The translations under genes were made by a program, and so were the position numbers. Below the pieces are notes generated by a model that made no database searches, was not told the DNA's origin, and saw only the letters and a program-made list of their open reading frames with translations. From assembly GCF_003173735.1 (NCBI RefSeq), contig NZ_CP029551.1:933001-997000 (forward strand): a stretch of 64,000 nucleotides of DNA. The letters run 5' to 3'. Source of the stretch: Methylobacterium radiodurans (lineage in GTDB: Bacteria; Pseudomonadota; Alphaproteobacteria; Rhizobiales; Beijerinckiaceae). Positions 24,916 to 34,377 of this stretch are shown piece by piece. The stretch's first letter is position 1, and every line of letters starts with the position of its first letter.

Positions 24916-25425
24916 GTGATTTCCCTAGATCGCCTCAACGAGGTCGACCGCCCGGAGTTCGTCGCCCTCCTCGGTGAGATCTACGAGCATTCGCCTTGGG
25001 TGGCAGAAGCCGCGTTCCAACGCCGGCCCTTCGCCACGCGTGACGCGCTGCGAGACGTCATGAACGACGTGGTCAGTCAGGCGGATCCGGAGCGACAGCT
25101 CGCCCTGTTGCGCGCTCACCCGGAACTGGCGGGTCGCGCCGCGATACGAGGCGAGCTGACTACCCATTCCGCCGACGAGCAGGGGGCGAGCGGTCTGCTG
25201 AATTGTTCTCCCGAAGAACTGAAACGCATACAGGAGCTGAATCAGGCATATGGGGAGAAGTTCAAGTTTCCGTTCGTGATCGCGGTCAAAGGGATGGATC
25301 GAAGCGCCATCATCGCGTCGCTCGAGAAGCGTCTCGGCAATCCACGCGAGGAGGAAAAGCTGGAGGCGCTACGGCAGGTTTCGCGGATCGCCGGCTTCCG
25401 GCTTGAGGCTTCGATCGGCTCGTAG
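24916..25425 (+). CDS. uraD: OHCU decarboxylase
   Basis: A 169-residue enzyme that decarboxylates OHCU to S-allantoin, the last of the three steps urate-to-allantoin. Start is GTG 24916 with TAGGAG eight to ten bases upstream. Family residues are readable: ALLRAHPELAGRAAIRGEL with the catalytic His of the AHPELA motif, THSADEQGASGLLN, the QAYGEKFKFPFVIAVKGM signature, and a basic C-terminal helix. The C-terminal SIGS is not a strong peroxisome-like or membrane tag; the protein is cytoplasmic. Together with puuD and uraH nearby the full urate-to-allantoin set is in about 5 kb. Confidence 0.95.
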   Translation: MISLDRLNEVDRPEFVALLGEIYEHSPWVAEAAFQRRPFATRDALRDVMNDVVSQADPERQLALLRAHPELAGRAAIRGELTTHSADEQGASGLLNCSPEELKRIQELNQAYGEKFKFPFVIAVKGMDRSAIIASLEKRLGNPREEEKLEALRQVSRIAGFRLEASIGS

Positions 25426-25817
25426 CGTGCGGAGCCGATCGATCTCGCCTCGTGACAGGGCGGTTCGTTGGTTCGCTCGGCGCCGCGACGCGCACCTGCG
25501 CGTCGCGTGAGGAAGACGGGAGAACGGTGTCTCGAATGTCTGGCGCCCGGGCAGGACGGCGTTCCACGCAGGAAAATGCCGGGTGCCCCGAGTGCATCGG
25601 TTGGAACCGATCTCGATCGATCGGCTGCGGCGGCGTTCGCGCAGTCCGGCATTCCGAAGGGGCGCGCGAGTTCCAACTCGGGAGAAACGTGATGACGGTT
25701 GGTCGTCTATCGTATCACGCTCGACGAAGGTCGTAGGTGTTCACGTCTTCGAAGTAACCATGAACTCTCACGTGGTCACCAACGTTGAGCGATGACGAGA
25801 TATGGAAAGGTATGATC
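25426..25817. other. 392-bp gap with possible OB-fold gene relic
   Basis: Between uraD and the PepSY gene. No intact gene. The minus strand at 25715-25795 carries a protein-like stretch, listed separately. The end of the gap supplies the promoter and the GGAAAGG ribosome-binding site of the PepSY gene. Confidence 0.45.
25715..25795 (-). pseudogene. Possible C-terminal relic of a small OB-fold protein
   Basis: The minus strand reads SLNVGDHVRVHGYFEDVNTY then DLRRA and a stop. The pattern GDxVxVxGYxxDxNxYD is what one expects of a beta-strand/turn of a small periplasmic OB-fold protein, and it is far more protein-like than the Arg-rich frames around it. The reading loses this character to the right, where the oppositely oriented PepSY gene begins, so the N-terminus appears lost. 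It could also be a chance reading. Confidence 0.3.
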
Positions 25818-26081
25818 ATGCGCCTCACTCGGACTCTTGTCGCTGTTTGCGCCCTTGCCCTGGCGGGCGGCGCATATGCTAAAGATCGTCCCGGTTCGGA
25901 TTGGATCAGTAAGGACGATCTCAAAAAGCAGATGCAGAGCGAGGGCTACAGCGCAATCGTCGTCGGCGTGGACGACGGGCATTGGGAAGGCGAGGCCGTC
26001 AAGGACGGACGAATCGTCGAGTTCCACGCCGATGGCAAGACGGGTAAGATCACGAAGTCCAAACCCAAGACCGAGGATTGA
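25818..26081 (+). CDS. Small periplasmic PepSY-domain protein
   Basis: ATG 25818 is favoured because GGAAAGG lies seven bases upstream; ATG 25812 is in frame but too close to it. The 87-residue precursor has a signal peptide (LTRTLVAVCALALAGGAYA, cleavage near AYA-KD). The mature part is one PepSY-like repeat: DWISKDDLKKQMQSEGYS near the N-terminus, then VDDGHWEGEAVKDGRIVEFH and DGKTGKITK. Such proteins are periplasmic and often of unknown function. A strong terminator follows 31 bp downstream. Confidence 0.85.
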   Translation: MRLTRTLVAVCALALAGGAYAKDRPGSDWISKDDLKKQMQSEGYSAIVVGVDDGHWEGEAVKDGRIVEFHADGKTGKITKSKPKTED

Positions 26082-26111
26082 TCGGCCATCGATCGGCGGA
26101 CGATTGCCGAG

Positions 26112-26145
26112 ACGCGTTCCTCCTGACCGGGAGGAACGCGTTTTT
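26112..26145 (+). terminator. Intrinsic terminator after the PepSY gene
   Basis: Perfect 12-bp stem (ACGCGTTCCTCC, 26112-26123, with 26130-26141) around TGACCG, followed by TTTTT to 26145. It lies 31 bp after the PepSY stop and would also separate it from the convergent LysR gene. Confidence 0.92.
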
Positions 26146-26178
26146 CATGGCGAGCGAACGTGTTCTCGAATGGCGCGG

Positions 26179-27108
26179 TTAGTTCGGATGCCTCCCGACG
26201 AGTGCGAGCTGCCCGGTGACATGATCGCGCATGGCCTCGTATGCCATATCCACGAACGTCTTTCCGCGTGCCGACAGCATCTTCCGTGAGGGATAGAGAA
26301 TACCGAGCGTCACGGACAGGGGTGGCGTCTTCGGGAGAACCGTTACGAGCTGGCCGTCGGCGATATGGGAAGCAACCTCGAACAGAGGCTTCAAGGCGAT
26401 GCCTTCCCCGGCCAACGCCCACTTCGTCAAGGTGTCGCTGTCGTCGACATCGATGTGTCCGGACACCGGGAGGGTCAAGCTCTCGTCCCGATCGGTCAGC
26501 GTCCAGCGAAACTGTTCGGATCCGGGGAATCGCAGCAACAGACAATCGTGATGCAAAAGGTCGCCGGGCTCGTTCAGGGGTGGGCTTCTTTCCAGATATG
26601 ACGGGGAAGCGCACAGTACGCGCTCGACACTGGCGACCTTTCGCAGGGTGAAACTGGAATCTCGCATTTGCGAGAGGCGGATCGCCACGTCGACGGCCTC
26701 CTGAACGAGATCCAGCAGGTGATCGGAAAGCCTGAGATGCACGTCGGCTTCCTGGTGTCGCTCGCGGAATCGAGGGATCAGAGGCGCGACGACGCGTCTG
26801 CCAAGGCCGAGGGGGGCCGTCACTTTGAGTGTACCGCGCGGCGTCGCACCCGCCGTTTCGACGCTCTTTTCCGCGCGCTCGACGGCTGAGGTTATGTCGA
26901 GGCAGCGATCGTAGAAGATGCGGCCCGCCTCGGTGAGACTCATCCGCCGCGTGGTACGTGTCAGGAGAAGGCATCCGAGGTGCTTCTCCAGATTCTGGAT
27001 CCGGTAGCTGATGACGGACGGTGACAGTCGCAGATCTCGCCCGGCGGCCGAGAAGCTGCCCGTGTCCGCCGAACGCATGAAAATGCGAATGCTTTCCAGC
27101 GATATCAT
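26179..27108 (-). CDS. LysR-family transcriptional regulator
   Basis: A 309-residue regulator with the N-terminal winged helix MISLESIRIFMRSADTGSFS, then AAGRDLRLSPSVISYRIQNL, EKHLGCLLLTRTTRRMSLTE, and the C-terminal effector domain (LKVTAPLGLGRRVVAPLIP; SGHIDVDDSDTLTKWALAGE). The RTTRRMSLTEAG form is that of the CrgA/DmlR-like branch. It is divergent from the ureidoglycine aminohydrolase-type gene at 27280 across 171 bp that contain a well-spaced direct repeat. By the usual LysR layout it most likely controls that gene and allA; the ligand could be a ureide or glyoxylate-related compound. Confidence 0.9.
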   Translation of the reverse strand: MISLESIRIFMRSADTGSFSAAGRDLRLSPSVISYRIQNLEKHLGCLLLTRTTRRMSLTEAGRIFYDRCLDITSAVERAEKSVETAGATPRGTLKVTAPLGLGRRVVAPLIPRFRERHQEADVHLRLSDHLLDLVQEAVDVAIRLSQMRDSSFTLRKVASVERVLCASPSYLERSPPLNEPGDLLHHDCLLLRFPGSEQFRWTLTDRDESLTLPVSGHIDVDDSDTLTKWALAGEGIALKPLFEVASHIADGQLVTVLPKTPPLSVTLGILYPSRKMLSARGKTFVDMAYEAMRDHVTGQLALVGRHPN

Positions 27109-27119
27109 CCTGCATTAAT

Positions 27120-27157
27120 CAACGAAAAATTCGAAAAATGCCAACGAAAAATGCGAA
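27120..27157. promoter_or_regulatory. Direct repeat, candidate LysR operator
   Basis: CAACGAAAAATTCGAA at 27120-27135 is repeated as CAACGAAAAATGCGAA at 27142-27157, one mismatch in 16 bases and a 22-bp (two helical turns) spacing. It starts 12 bases upstream of the LysR ATG and faces the divergent cupin gene, the classical place for a LysR-type binding region. Confidence 0.55.
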
Positions 27158-27279
27158 GATTCGGGCGAACTGTAACGGGTAGGATGTCGGAAGGGTCAAT
27201 AGCGCCCATGCTTCAAACCCTACCGGTGGAGCCTCGCAATCCACCCATCAATTCGATGTGATCATTCGGAGGCGGCCCG

Positions 27280-28119
27280 TTGAGCAGTTCCCCCTACAAC
27301 CCGCCCTGCGGCGGCCTGCCCCCCCAGACTGCGCTGATGACCGGCCGGGCCGTGTTCACCGAGGCCTACGCCGTCATCCCGCGGGGCGTGATGAGCGACA
27401 TCGTCACCTCGGTCCTGCCCTTCTGGGAGGGCACCCGCGCCTGGATGCTGTCGCGCCCGCTCTCCGGCTTCTCGGAGACCTTCGCGCAGTACCTGATGGA
27501 GGTCGCGCCCGGAGGCGGCAGCGCGAGCCCGGAGCCCGACCCGGAAGCCGAGGGCGTGCTCTTCGTCGTCGAGGGGCGCCCGAGCCTCACGCTGGAGGGC
27601 CACGAGCACGGCCTGCGCCCCGGCAGCTACGCCTACCTCGCGCCCGGCGCCGCGTGGTCTCTGCGCAACGCGGAGGGCGCGGCCGCCCGATTCCACTGGA
27701 TCCGCAAGGCCTACGAGCGCGTGCCGGGGATCGAGGCGCCCGAGAGCTTCGTCACCCACGAGAGCCGCGAGGATCCCGTCGCGATGCCCGGCACGAACGA
27801 CGCCTGGGCCACCACCCGCTTCGTGTCGTCCGACGACGTGCGCCACGACATGCACGTCAACATCGTCACCTTCCAGCCGGGCGGCTCGATCCCGTTCGAG
27901 GAGACGCACGTGATGGAGCACGGCCTGTTCGTTCTGGAGGGCAAGGCGGTCTACAAGCTCAACCGCGACTGGGTGGAGGTCGAGGCCGGCGACTTCATGT
28001 GGCTGCGCGCCTTCTGCCCGCAGGCCTGCTACGCGGGCGGCCCCGGCCCCTTCCGATACCTGCTCTACAAGGACGTGAACCGCCACGCCGGTCTGAGAGT
28101 CGCTGGAGGGGCGCGGTAG
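27280..28119 (+). CDS. allE: (S)-ureidoglycine aminohydrolase-type bicupin
   Basis: A 279-residue protein starting at TTG 27280, with GGAGG seven bases upstream. It has two cupin barrels: the first with GVLFVVEGRPSLTLEGHEHG and RPGSYAYLAPGAAWSLRN, the second with VNIVTFQPGGSIPFEETHVM, EHGLFVLEGKAVYKLNRDW and the metal-binding E-x-H pair. It matches the YlbA/AllE family, which converts ureidoglycine to ureidoglycolate and ammonia; such proteins are also often labelled bifunctional with allantoicase, which I cannot confirm. Codon choice is almost entirely G/C-ending, stronger than in adjacent genes. Upstream lies the divergent LysR; allA follows 191 bp downstream. Confidence 0.88.
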   Translation: MSSSPYNPPCGGLPPQTALMTGRAVFTEAYAVIPRGVMSDIVTSVLPFWEGTRAWMLSRPLSGFSETFAQYLMEVAPGGGSASPEPDPEAEGVLFVVEGRPSLTLEGHEHGLRPGSYAYLAPGAAWSLRNAEGAAARFHWIRKAYERVPGIEAPESFVTHESREDPVAMPGTNDAWATTRFVSSDDVRHDMHVNIVTFQPGGSIPFEETHVMEHGLFVLEGKAVYKLNRDWVEVEAGDFMWLRAFCPQACYAGGPGPFRYLLYKDVNRHAGLRVAGGAR

Positions 28120-28310
28120 GTCCCCTTCGTGAAGAGGGTGCATCCGGAGATTGCCTCGCGGGGGCTTCATTCGGCCGCCGCAGACCGCAGAAACGCCGTC
28201 TCCCTGGATATCGCCAATCGAACCGACGCGACATCTCCTGCGGATGCCGATCCGGCACCGCCCCGCCTTATCCGTCTTGTTCTTCAACGCGGGCTGACCA
28301 GGAAGTTCTG

Positions 28311-28805
28311 ATGAGTGACCGTCACATCCAAGTTAAAACTCTGACGCCCGAGGCTTTCGCGCCATTCGGATCGGTGATCGACCGATCATGCCTGGAGCCA
28401 CGAGCGATGAACGCCGGTATGGCCCGTCGCTTCCACGATCTCGCGAAGATCGAAATCGCCGGACAGGACGCCCGTGTGGTAATCGGCGTCGTGGAGGCGA
28501 AAGCCTATCCGGTGCCTCTGAACCTACCGCTGGTCGAGCGTCATCCGCTCGGTGCCCAAGCCTTCGTTCCGTTGACCGACGCCCCCTTCCTGGTCGTCGT
28601 TTGTCACGATGAGAACGGACGTCCCGGTCGACCGCAAGCCTTCGTGACGACCGCCGGCCAGGGCGTGTGCTATGGCATGAACGTCTGGCACGGTGTTCTG
28701 ACTCCGTTCGGTGCTCCCCAGGATTTCATCGTGATCGATCGAAATGGCCCAGGCGTAAATCTGGAAGAGCATGTCTTCGACGAACCCTGGATCGTGACGA
28801 TCTAG
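28311..28805 (+). CDS. allA: Ureidoglycolate lyase
   Basis: Start ATG 28311 with AGGAAG upstream gives 164 residues, the usual length. The enzyme splits ureidoglycolate into glyoxylate and urea. Family features: VKTLTPEAFAPFGSVID at the N-terminus, the MARRFHDLAKIEI segment, the central LVERHPLGAQAFVPL (matching the ERHPxxxQ active-site motif), and WHGVLTPFGAPQDFIVIDR near the C-terminus. It ends the ureide branch; its glyoxylate product is the substrate of Gcl and GlcB encoded later in the window, and the urea may relate to the urea transporter at 49-50 kb. Confidence 0.95.
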   Translation: MSDRHIQVKTLTPEAFAPFGSVIDRSCLEPRAMNAGMARRFHDLAKIEIAGQDARVVIGVVEAKAYPVPLNLPLVERHPLGAQAFVPLTDAPFLVVVCHDENGRPGRPQAFVTTAGQGVCYGMNVWHGVLTPFGAPQDFIVIDRNGPGVNLEEHVFDEPWIVTI

Positions 28806-29207
28806 GGCGCCCACCGACTGTCCGCGGCACTCGGTTCTTCCGGTCGTCGCACGGAAGCGCATACTCGGGGGTGTTCCGAACGACGGAACATCCCGTCGTT
28901 CCGGACAGGGTGCGACGCTCGACCTGTCCGGATCCAGCTTCCGGCCGACGCGCCTGAGCTTGCATCGCTCAAGCGCGGGATCATCCGCGGGGTACTCGCC
29001 TTCGGACGGCCGAACCTGCGGGCCACCCGAGGAAGTGCTCTATAGGCCGGTTGCGAGCAACCCCACAATCGTATGGGATCGGAGAGTGCGCGTGAACAAG
29101 GCGCTTTGGCAGTCTCGCCGCCTGCGTCCGTCGTACGCACCAACCGTAGCCCTTGGCCTTCTCGCGTATCGGGCGTCGCGATCGAGGCTCGCACGCGCCC
29201 CTGCACG
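28806..29207. other. 402-bp gap with one hairpin
   Basis: No gene recognised. An inverted repeat at 28878-28901 (GAACGACGG/CCGTCGTTC around AACATC) lies 73 bp after the allA stop and may end its transcript, although no T-run follows. The rest shows only shadow frames. Confidence 0.45.
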
Positions 29208-29405
29208 TCACTGAGCTCGCGCCGTCTCCGGGTTCTCACTCATTTGGGCAGCGAGTTTCATCCCGAGGTCGAACAGCACGAGGTCGACGAGCTTCTGAAG
29301 TGGCGGATCCGCCAAGCTGTCCGATGCGTGCTTCAGCTTCAAGGCGAATTCGATAGCCGTGACGAGATCTGCGGTGCGATCGTCGAGTTTACCGGGGTCA
29401 TCCAT
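29208..29405 (-). CDS. Small hypothetical protein, 65 aa
   Basis: ATG 29405 with GAGG five bases upstream. The product (MDDPGKLDDRTADLVTAIEF at the start, then ALKLKHASDSLADPPLQKLV and DLVLFDLGMKLAAQMSENP) has balanced composition and strong helix propensity, unlike the neighbouring shadows. No motif or transmembrane segment. I do not recognise it. Confidence 0.5.
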   Translation of the reverse strand: MDDPGKLDDRTADLVTAIEFALKLKHASDSLADPPLQKLVDLVLFDLGMKLAAQMSENPETARAQ

Positions 29406-29772
29406 TGCAGCCTCGAAGCTTGCGATCCGACAGCGCTATGGTTTTGCCTGCCGGATGTTGGAACGCACATGCAACATGAATTTGGCGTATGTGGCAGGAT
29501 AGGCCCCTGAACGGAGCGTGATCGCGACCTGTACTGTCCGCAGGTGCGCGAAAGGTTTCGGTATGCCACTCGCGCTTCATCCCTGACGCGCGTAGTGTCT
29601 CGCTGGAGGCCGATCTGCCAACGGCTTCCGGCTGTCCCGAAGCGTTCCGTCGATCCCCAGGGCACGTTCTAAGGATCTGGCGGGAATGCGCATCCATAAA
29701 TTGGATGTTGTGAGGCCAGCGTTCGATGATATCGCCTGGCTCGAGTAAGTCGTACTGTAAAGGAATCGCGAT
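29406..29772. other. 367-bp gap upstream of the serine hydrolase
   Basis: No gene recognised. The last 100 bases are richer in A+T (around 29690-29770) and probably hold the promoter of the next gene. No operator-like repeat stands out. Confidence 0.4.
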
Positions 29773-31005
29773 ATGAAGCGTTACCGTATTCTCACTATGG
29801 GCTGTATGAGTTTGCTTTGCAACCTCTCGGCCGTCGCTTTGGCCAGGCCGCAAGACGAGGTATCCGCGAATTCGCCCGATATCGCATCCGTGCAAAGCGT
29901 TTACGATGGCCGGGTATTGCCTGACATCCAAGCGCGTACGTTCCGGAACATCGATCGTCTCTTCCCGACCCGGACCGTGAACCGCGATATGCGGGGCAAG
30001 CCTCTGGCCGAGGACCTCCGAAATTTCGACGATCTGAAGATCGAATCGGACGGGAAGGCTTACGATATCTACGATTACATATCGTTGAATCGGATTGGTG
30101 GGCTTCTGGTGCTCAAGGACGACAAGATCGTCTTTGAGGACTACGAGCTGGGAAACACGCCGACGTCACGTTGGATGTCGATGTCCGTGGCGAAATCCAT
30201 CACGTCCACGCTGATCGGCGCGGCGATCAAGGACGGTCACATCAAGAGCATCGATGACGATCTCACGGTCTACCTACCGGAGTTGAAGGGTAGCGCGTAC
30301 GACGGTGTCAGCGTCAAGAACCTGCTACGGATGGCATCGGGGGTTAAGTGGGACGAGACCTACACCAACCCCCGGTCCGACCGCCGTCGCATGTTGGAAC
30401 TGCAACAGGCCGGCAAGCCGGGCGAGATCGTCAAGTTCATGGCGAGCCTCCCCCGTGCAGCGCCTCCTGGCACGGTCTGGAACTACAGCACGGGTGAGAC
30501 CCACATCGCCGGCGCTCTCGTGCGGGCGGCCGTAGGGCGACCCGTCGCCGAATATCTCTCGGACAAGATCTGGTCCAAGATCGGGGCACAGGACGACGCG
30601 ACGTGGTGGCTCGAGGCGCCGAACGGTCTGGAAGTCGGCGGGAGTGGCTTCAGCGCGACGTTGCGCGATTACGCCCGTTTCGGCCTCTTCGTCCTGAATG
30701 GAGGAAAGGTCGGCGACACACAAGTCGTACCCGAGGGGTGGTTCGACCAAGCCGGCCGGCCTCAGGATCTGGCGGACAAGACCGTGAACTACGGCTACAT
30801 GTGGTGGCCTTTGGCAGCTCCGGCCGGGTCTCCGAACCAGGACGCGTTCCAGGCGCGGGGCATCTTCGGTCAGAGCGTATACGTCAATCCCAGGGAGCGT
30901 CTCGTGATCGTCCACTGGGGCGCGCGTTCCAAGCCTACCGGGATCCAGCCCGTACGCGATCCTGAGTTCTACGCGGCGGTGGTCAGGAAGCTGCAGTTCA
31001 AGTAG
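29773..31005 (+). CDS. Secreted beta-lactamase-fold serine hydrolase
   Basis: A 410-residue precursor with a signal peptide (residues 1 to about 25: RILTMGCMSLLCNLSAVALA). The class C beta-lactamase/esterase fold is shown by SMSVAKSITSTLIG (the S-x-x-K nucleophile, about residue 140), WNYSTGETHIAGALV (Tyr of the Y-x-N/S motif), and the HWG triad in RLVIVHWGARSKP. The closest general group is the 6-aminohexanoate-dimer hydrolase-like esterases rather than true beta-lactamases. Substrate unknown. It is not obviously part of the purine operons and is followed by a strong hairpin. Convergent with eno. Confidence 0.85.
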   Translation: MKRYRILTMGCMSLLCNLSAVALARPQDEVSANSPDIASVQSVYDGRVLPDIQARTFRNIDRLFPTRTVNRDMRGKPLAEDLRNFDDLKIESDGKAYDIYDYISLNRIGGLLVLKDDKIVFEDYELGNTPTSRWMSMSVAKSITSTLIGAAIKDGHIKSIDDDLTVYLPELKGSAYDGVSVKNLLRMASGVKWDETYTNPRSDRRRMLELQQAGKPGEIVKFMASLPRAAPPGTVWNYSTGETHIAGALVRAAVGRPVAEYLSDKIWSKIGAQDDATWWLEAPNGLEVGGSGFSATLRDYARFGLFVLNGGKVGDTQVVPEGWFDQAGRPQDLADKTVNYGYMWWPLAAPAGSPNQDAFQARGIFGQSVYVNPRERLVIVHWGARSKPTGIQPVRDPEFYAAVVRKLQFK

Positions 31006-31017
31006 CCCGAACTCGCT

Positions 31018-31048
31018 CGGACCCGCCGCTCTTCAGGCGGCGGGTCCG
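31018..31048. terminator. Hairpin between convergent genes, probable bidirectional terminator
   Basis: Perfect 12-bp stem (CGGACCCGCCGC, 31018-31029, with 31037-31048) and a seven-base loop, 13 bp after the hydrolase stop and 51 bp beyond the end of eno. No T-run on either strand, so termination strength is uncertain. Confidence 0.65.
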
Positions 31049-31098
31049 GCCCATCGGATGCTACGTCGATCAAGATTGGTGGGCGACGGCTTGCCGCG

Positions 31099-32478
<1,380 letters not shown>

Positions 32479-34326
32479 CTACGGATGACGAGGCTTCCGC
32501 GGCGCGTAGATGTCGGTAATCGTCCCCTCGAAGACCTCCGCCGCCATTCCCACCGTCTCGGACAGGGTCGGATGCGGATGGATCGTGCGCCCGATGTCCT
32601 CGGCGTCCGCGCCCATCTCGATCGCGAGCGCGGCCTCGGCGATGAGGTCGCCGGCGGAGGGGCCGACGATGCCGCAGCCGACGATGCGGTCGGTCGCTTC
32701 GTCGAACAGGACCTTCGTCATGCCTTCGTCACGTCCGAGCGAGAGCGAGCGGCCCGAGGCCGCCCACGGGAAGACCCCCTTGCCGACCTTGATGCCCTTG
32801 CCCTTCGCCTCGTTCTCCGTCAGCCCGACCCAAGCCACTTCCGGATCGGTGTAGGCCACCGATGGAATCACCTTCGCGTCGAAGAAGCTGTTCTTGCCGG
32901 AGGCGTTCTCGGCCGCCACCTTGCCTTCGTGGACGGCCTTGTGCGCGAGCATCGGCTGTCCGACGACGTCGCCGATGGCGAAGATGTGCGGCACGTTGGT
33001 GCGCATCTGGCGGTCGACGGGCACGAAGCCGCGTTCGTCGACGATGACGCCGGCTTTCGCCGCGTCGATCAGTTTGCCGTTCGGGCGGCGTCCGACGGAC
33101 ACGAGGATCTTGTCGAACGTGTCCGTTGCGGGTGCCGACCCGCCCTTGAAGGTCACGCGCAGACCGTCGGGCGTCGCCTCGACGTTCGTCACCTTCGTCT
33201 TCAGGTGAACCGCCTCGTACTGCTTGCCGATGCGCTTCGCGAGCGGCGTCACGAGATCCTTGTCGGCACCGGGGATGATCTGGTCCATCAGTTCGACGAT
33301 GGTCACCTTCGTGCCCAGCGCGTGATAGACGGTCGCCATTTCCAGGCCGATGATTCCGCCGCCGATCACGAGAAGGCGCTTCGGAACGTCTGCGAGTTCG
33401 AGCGCGCCGGTCGAGTCGATGACACGCGGATCGCCGTGCGGAATGAACGGCATGGTGATCGGCTCGGAGCCGGCCGCGATGATGGCCTGATCGAAGCCGA
33501 CGATCGTGCTCTTCCCCTCATGCTCGACCGCGATCTGGTTGGGGCTGACGAAGCGTCCCAGCCCGGTCACGACCGTGACCTTGCGCTGCCTGGCGAGACC
33601 GCCGAGACCGCCGGTGAGGCGCTTGACGATCCCGTCCTTCCAATCACGAAGCTTGTCGATGTCGACCTGCGGTGGCGCGAAGCTGATGCCGTGGGCCGCC
33701 ATCGCGTGGGTTTCGTCGATGACCTTCGCGGCGTGCAGGAGCGCCTTCGACGGGATGCAGCCGACGTTGAGGCAGACGCCGCCGAGTTGCGGCCAGCGTT
33801 CCACCAGCACGACCTTTCGGCCGAGATCGGCGGCGCGAAACGCGGCGGTATAACCCCCGGGTCCGGCCCCGAGCACCAGCACGTCGGCCCGCAGATCCTC
33901 GCCCTGAACCGGCGCGGCGGCTTGTGGAGCGGCCTTGGTCGCGGAACCGTCAAGGGTCGCGCCGGCGGCGGACGAGCCGTAGCCGGCTTGGCCCTCCCCG
34001 GGCTTGTGCGGTCCGTTCGAGAGTCCGGGCGTCGCCTGGACCGTCTTACTCGCCTTGTCGGTCGTCGCCGGCTTGGGAGCTCCGGTCTCGACGGTATCGG
34101 ACATGACGAGAAGCAGGTCCCCCCGGCTGATCGTTTCCCCGGGTTTCACCCGGACCTCGGCGACGGTGCCGGCGACAGGCGACGGAATGTCCATCGTCGC
34201 CTTGTCGGACTCGAGAACGAGGAGGACGTCGTCGACGGCGATCCGATCGCCGGCGCTCACGTTCACCTCGATGATCGGGACGTCCTTGAAGTCGCCGATA
34301 TCCGGTAACCTGACCTCGTTGCCCAT
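32479..34326 (-). CDS. lpdA: Dihydrolipoyl dehydrogenase (PDH E3) with N-terminal lipoyl domain
   Basis: A 615-residue fusion: an N-terminal lipoyl domain (residues 1 to about 80, lipoyl-Lys in LESDKATMDIPSP), an Ala/Pro/Thr/Gly linker, then a full flavoprotein. The E3 part has the FAD site VLGAGPGGYTAAFRAADLG, the redox disulfide GGVCLNVGCIPSKALLH, the NAD site LLVIGGGIIGLEMATVYHAL, and the C-terminal His-Glu pair in IHPHPTLSETV. It reoxidises the lipoyl groups of the pyruvate dehydrogenase complex. Lies 51 bp after aceF. A lipoyl domain on E3 is known in several bacteria; the domain resembles the one on AceF (IGDFKDVPIIEVNV against IGDFTDIPIIEVFV), which suggests origin by duplication. Confidence 0.97.
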   Translation of the reverse strand: MGNEVRLPDIGDFKDVPIIEVNVSAGDRIAVDDVLLVLESDKATMDIPSPVAGTVAEVRVKPGETISRGDLLLVMSDTVETGAPKPATTDKASKTVQATPGLSNGPHKPGEGQAGYGSSAAGATLDGSATKAAPQAAAPVQGEDLRADVLVLGAGPGGYTAAFRAADLGRKVVLVERWPQLGGVCLNVGCIPSKALLHAAKVIDETHAMAAHGISFAPPQVDIDKLRDWKDGIVKRLTGGLGGLARQRKVTVVTGLGRFVSPNQIAVEHEGKSTIVGFDQAIIAAGSEPITMPFIPHGDPRVIDSTGALELADVPKRLLVIGGGIIGLEMATVYHALGTKVTIVELMDQIIPGADKDLVTPLAKRIGKQYEAVHLKTKVTNVEATPDGLRVTFKGGSAPATDTFDKILVSVGRRPNGKLIDAAKAGVIVDERGFVPVDRQMRTNVPHIFAIGDVVGQPMLAHKAVHEGKVAAENASGKNSFFDAKVIPSVAYTDPEVAWVGLTENEAKGKGIKVGKGVFPWAASGRSLSLGRDEGMTKVLFDEATDRIVGCGIVGPSAGDLIAEAALAIEMGADAEDIGRTIHPHPTLSETVGMAAEVFEGTITDIYAPRKPRHP

Positions 34327-34377
34327 CGTTTCGCTCTCTCGTGTGTCTGCTCGGTGGAACGGTTCGACGCGGCCTCG

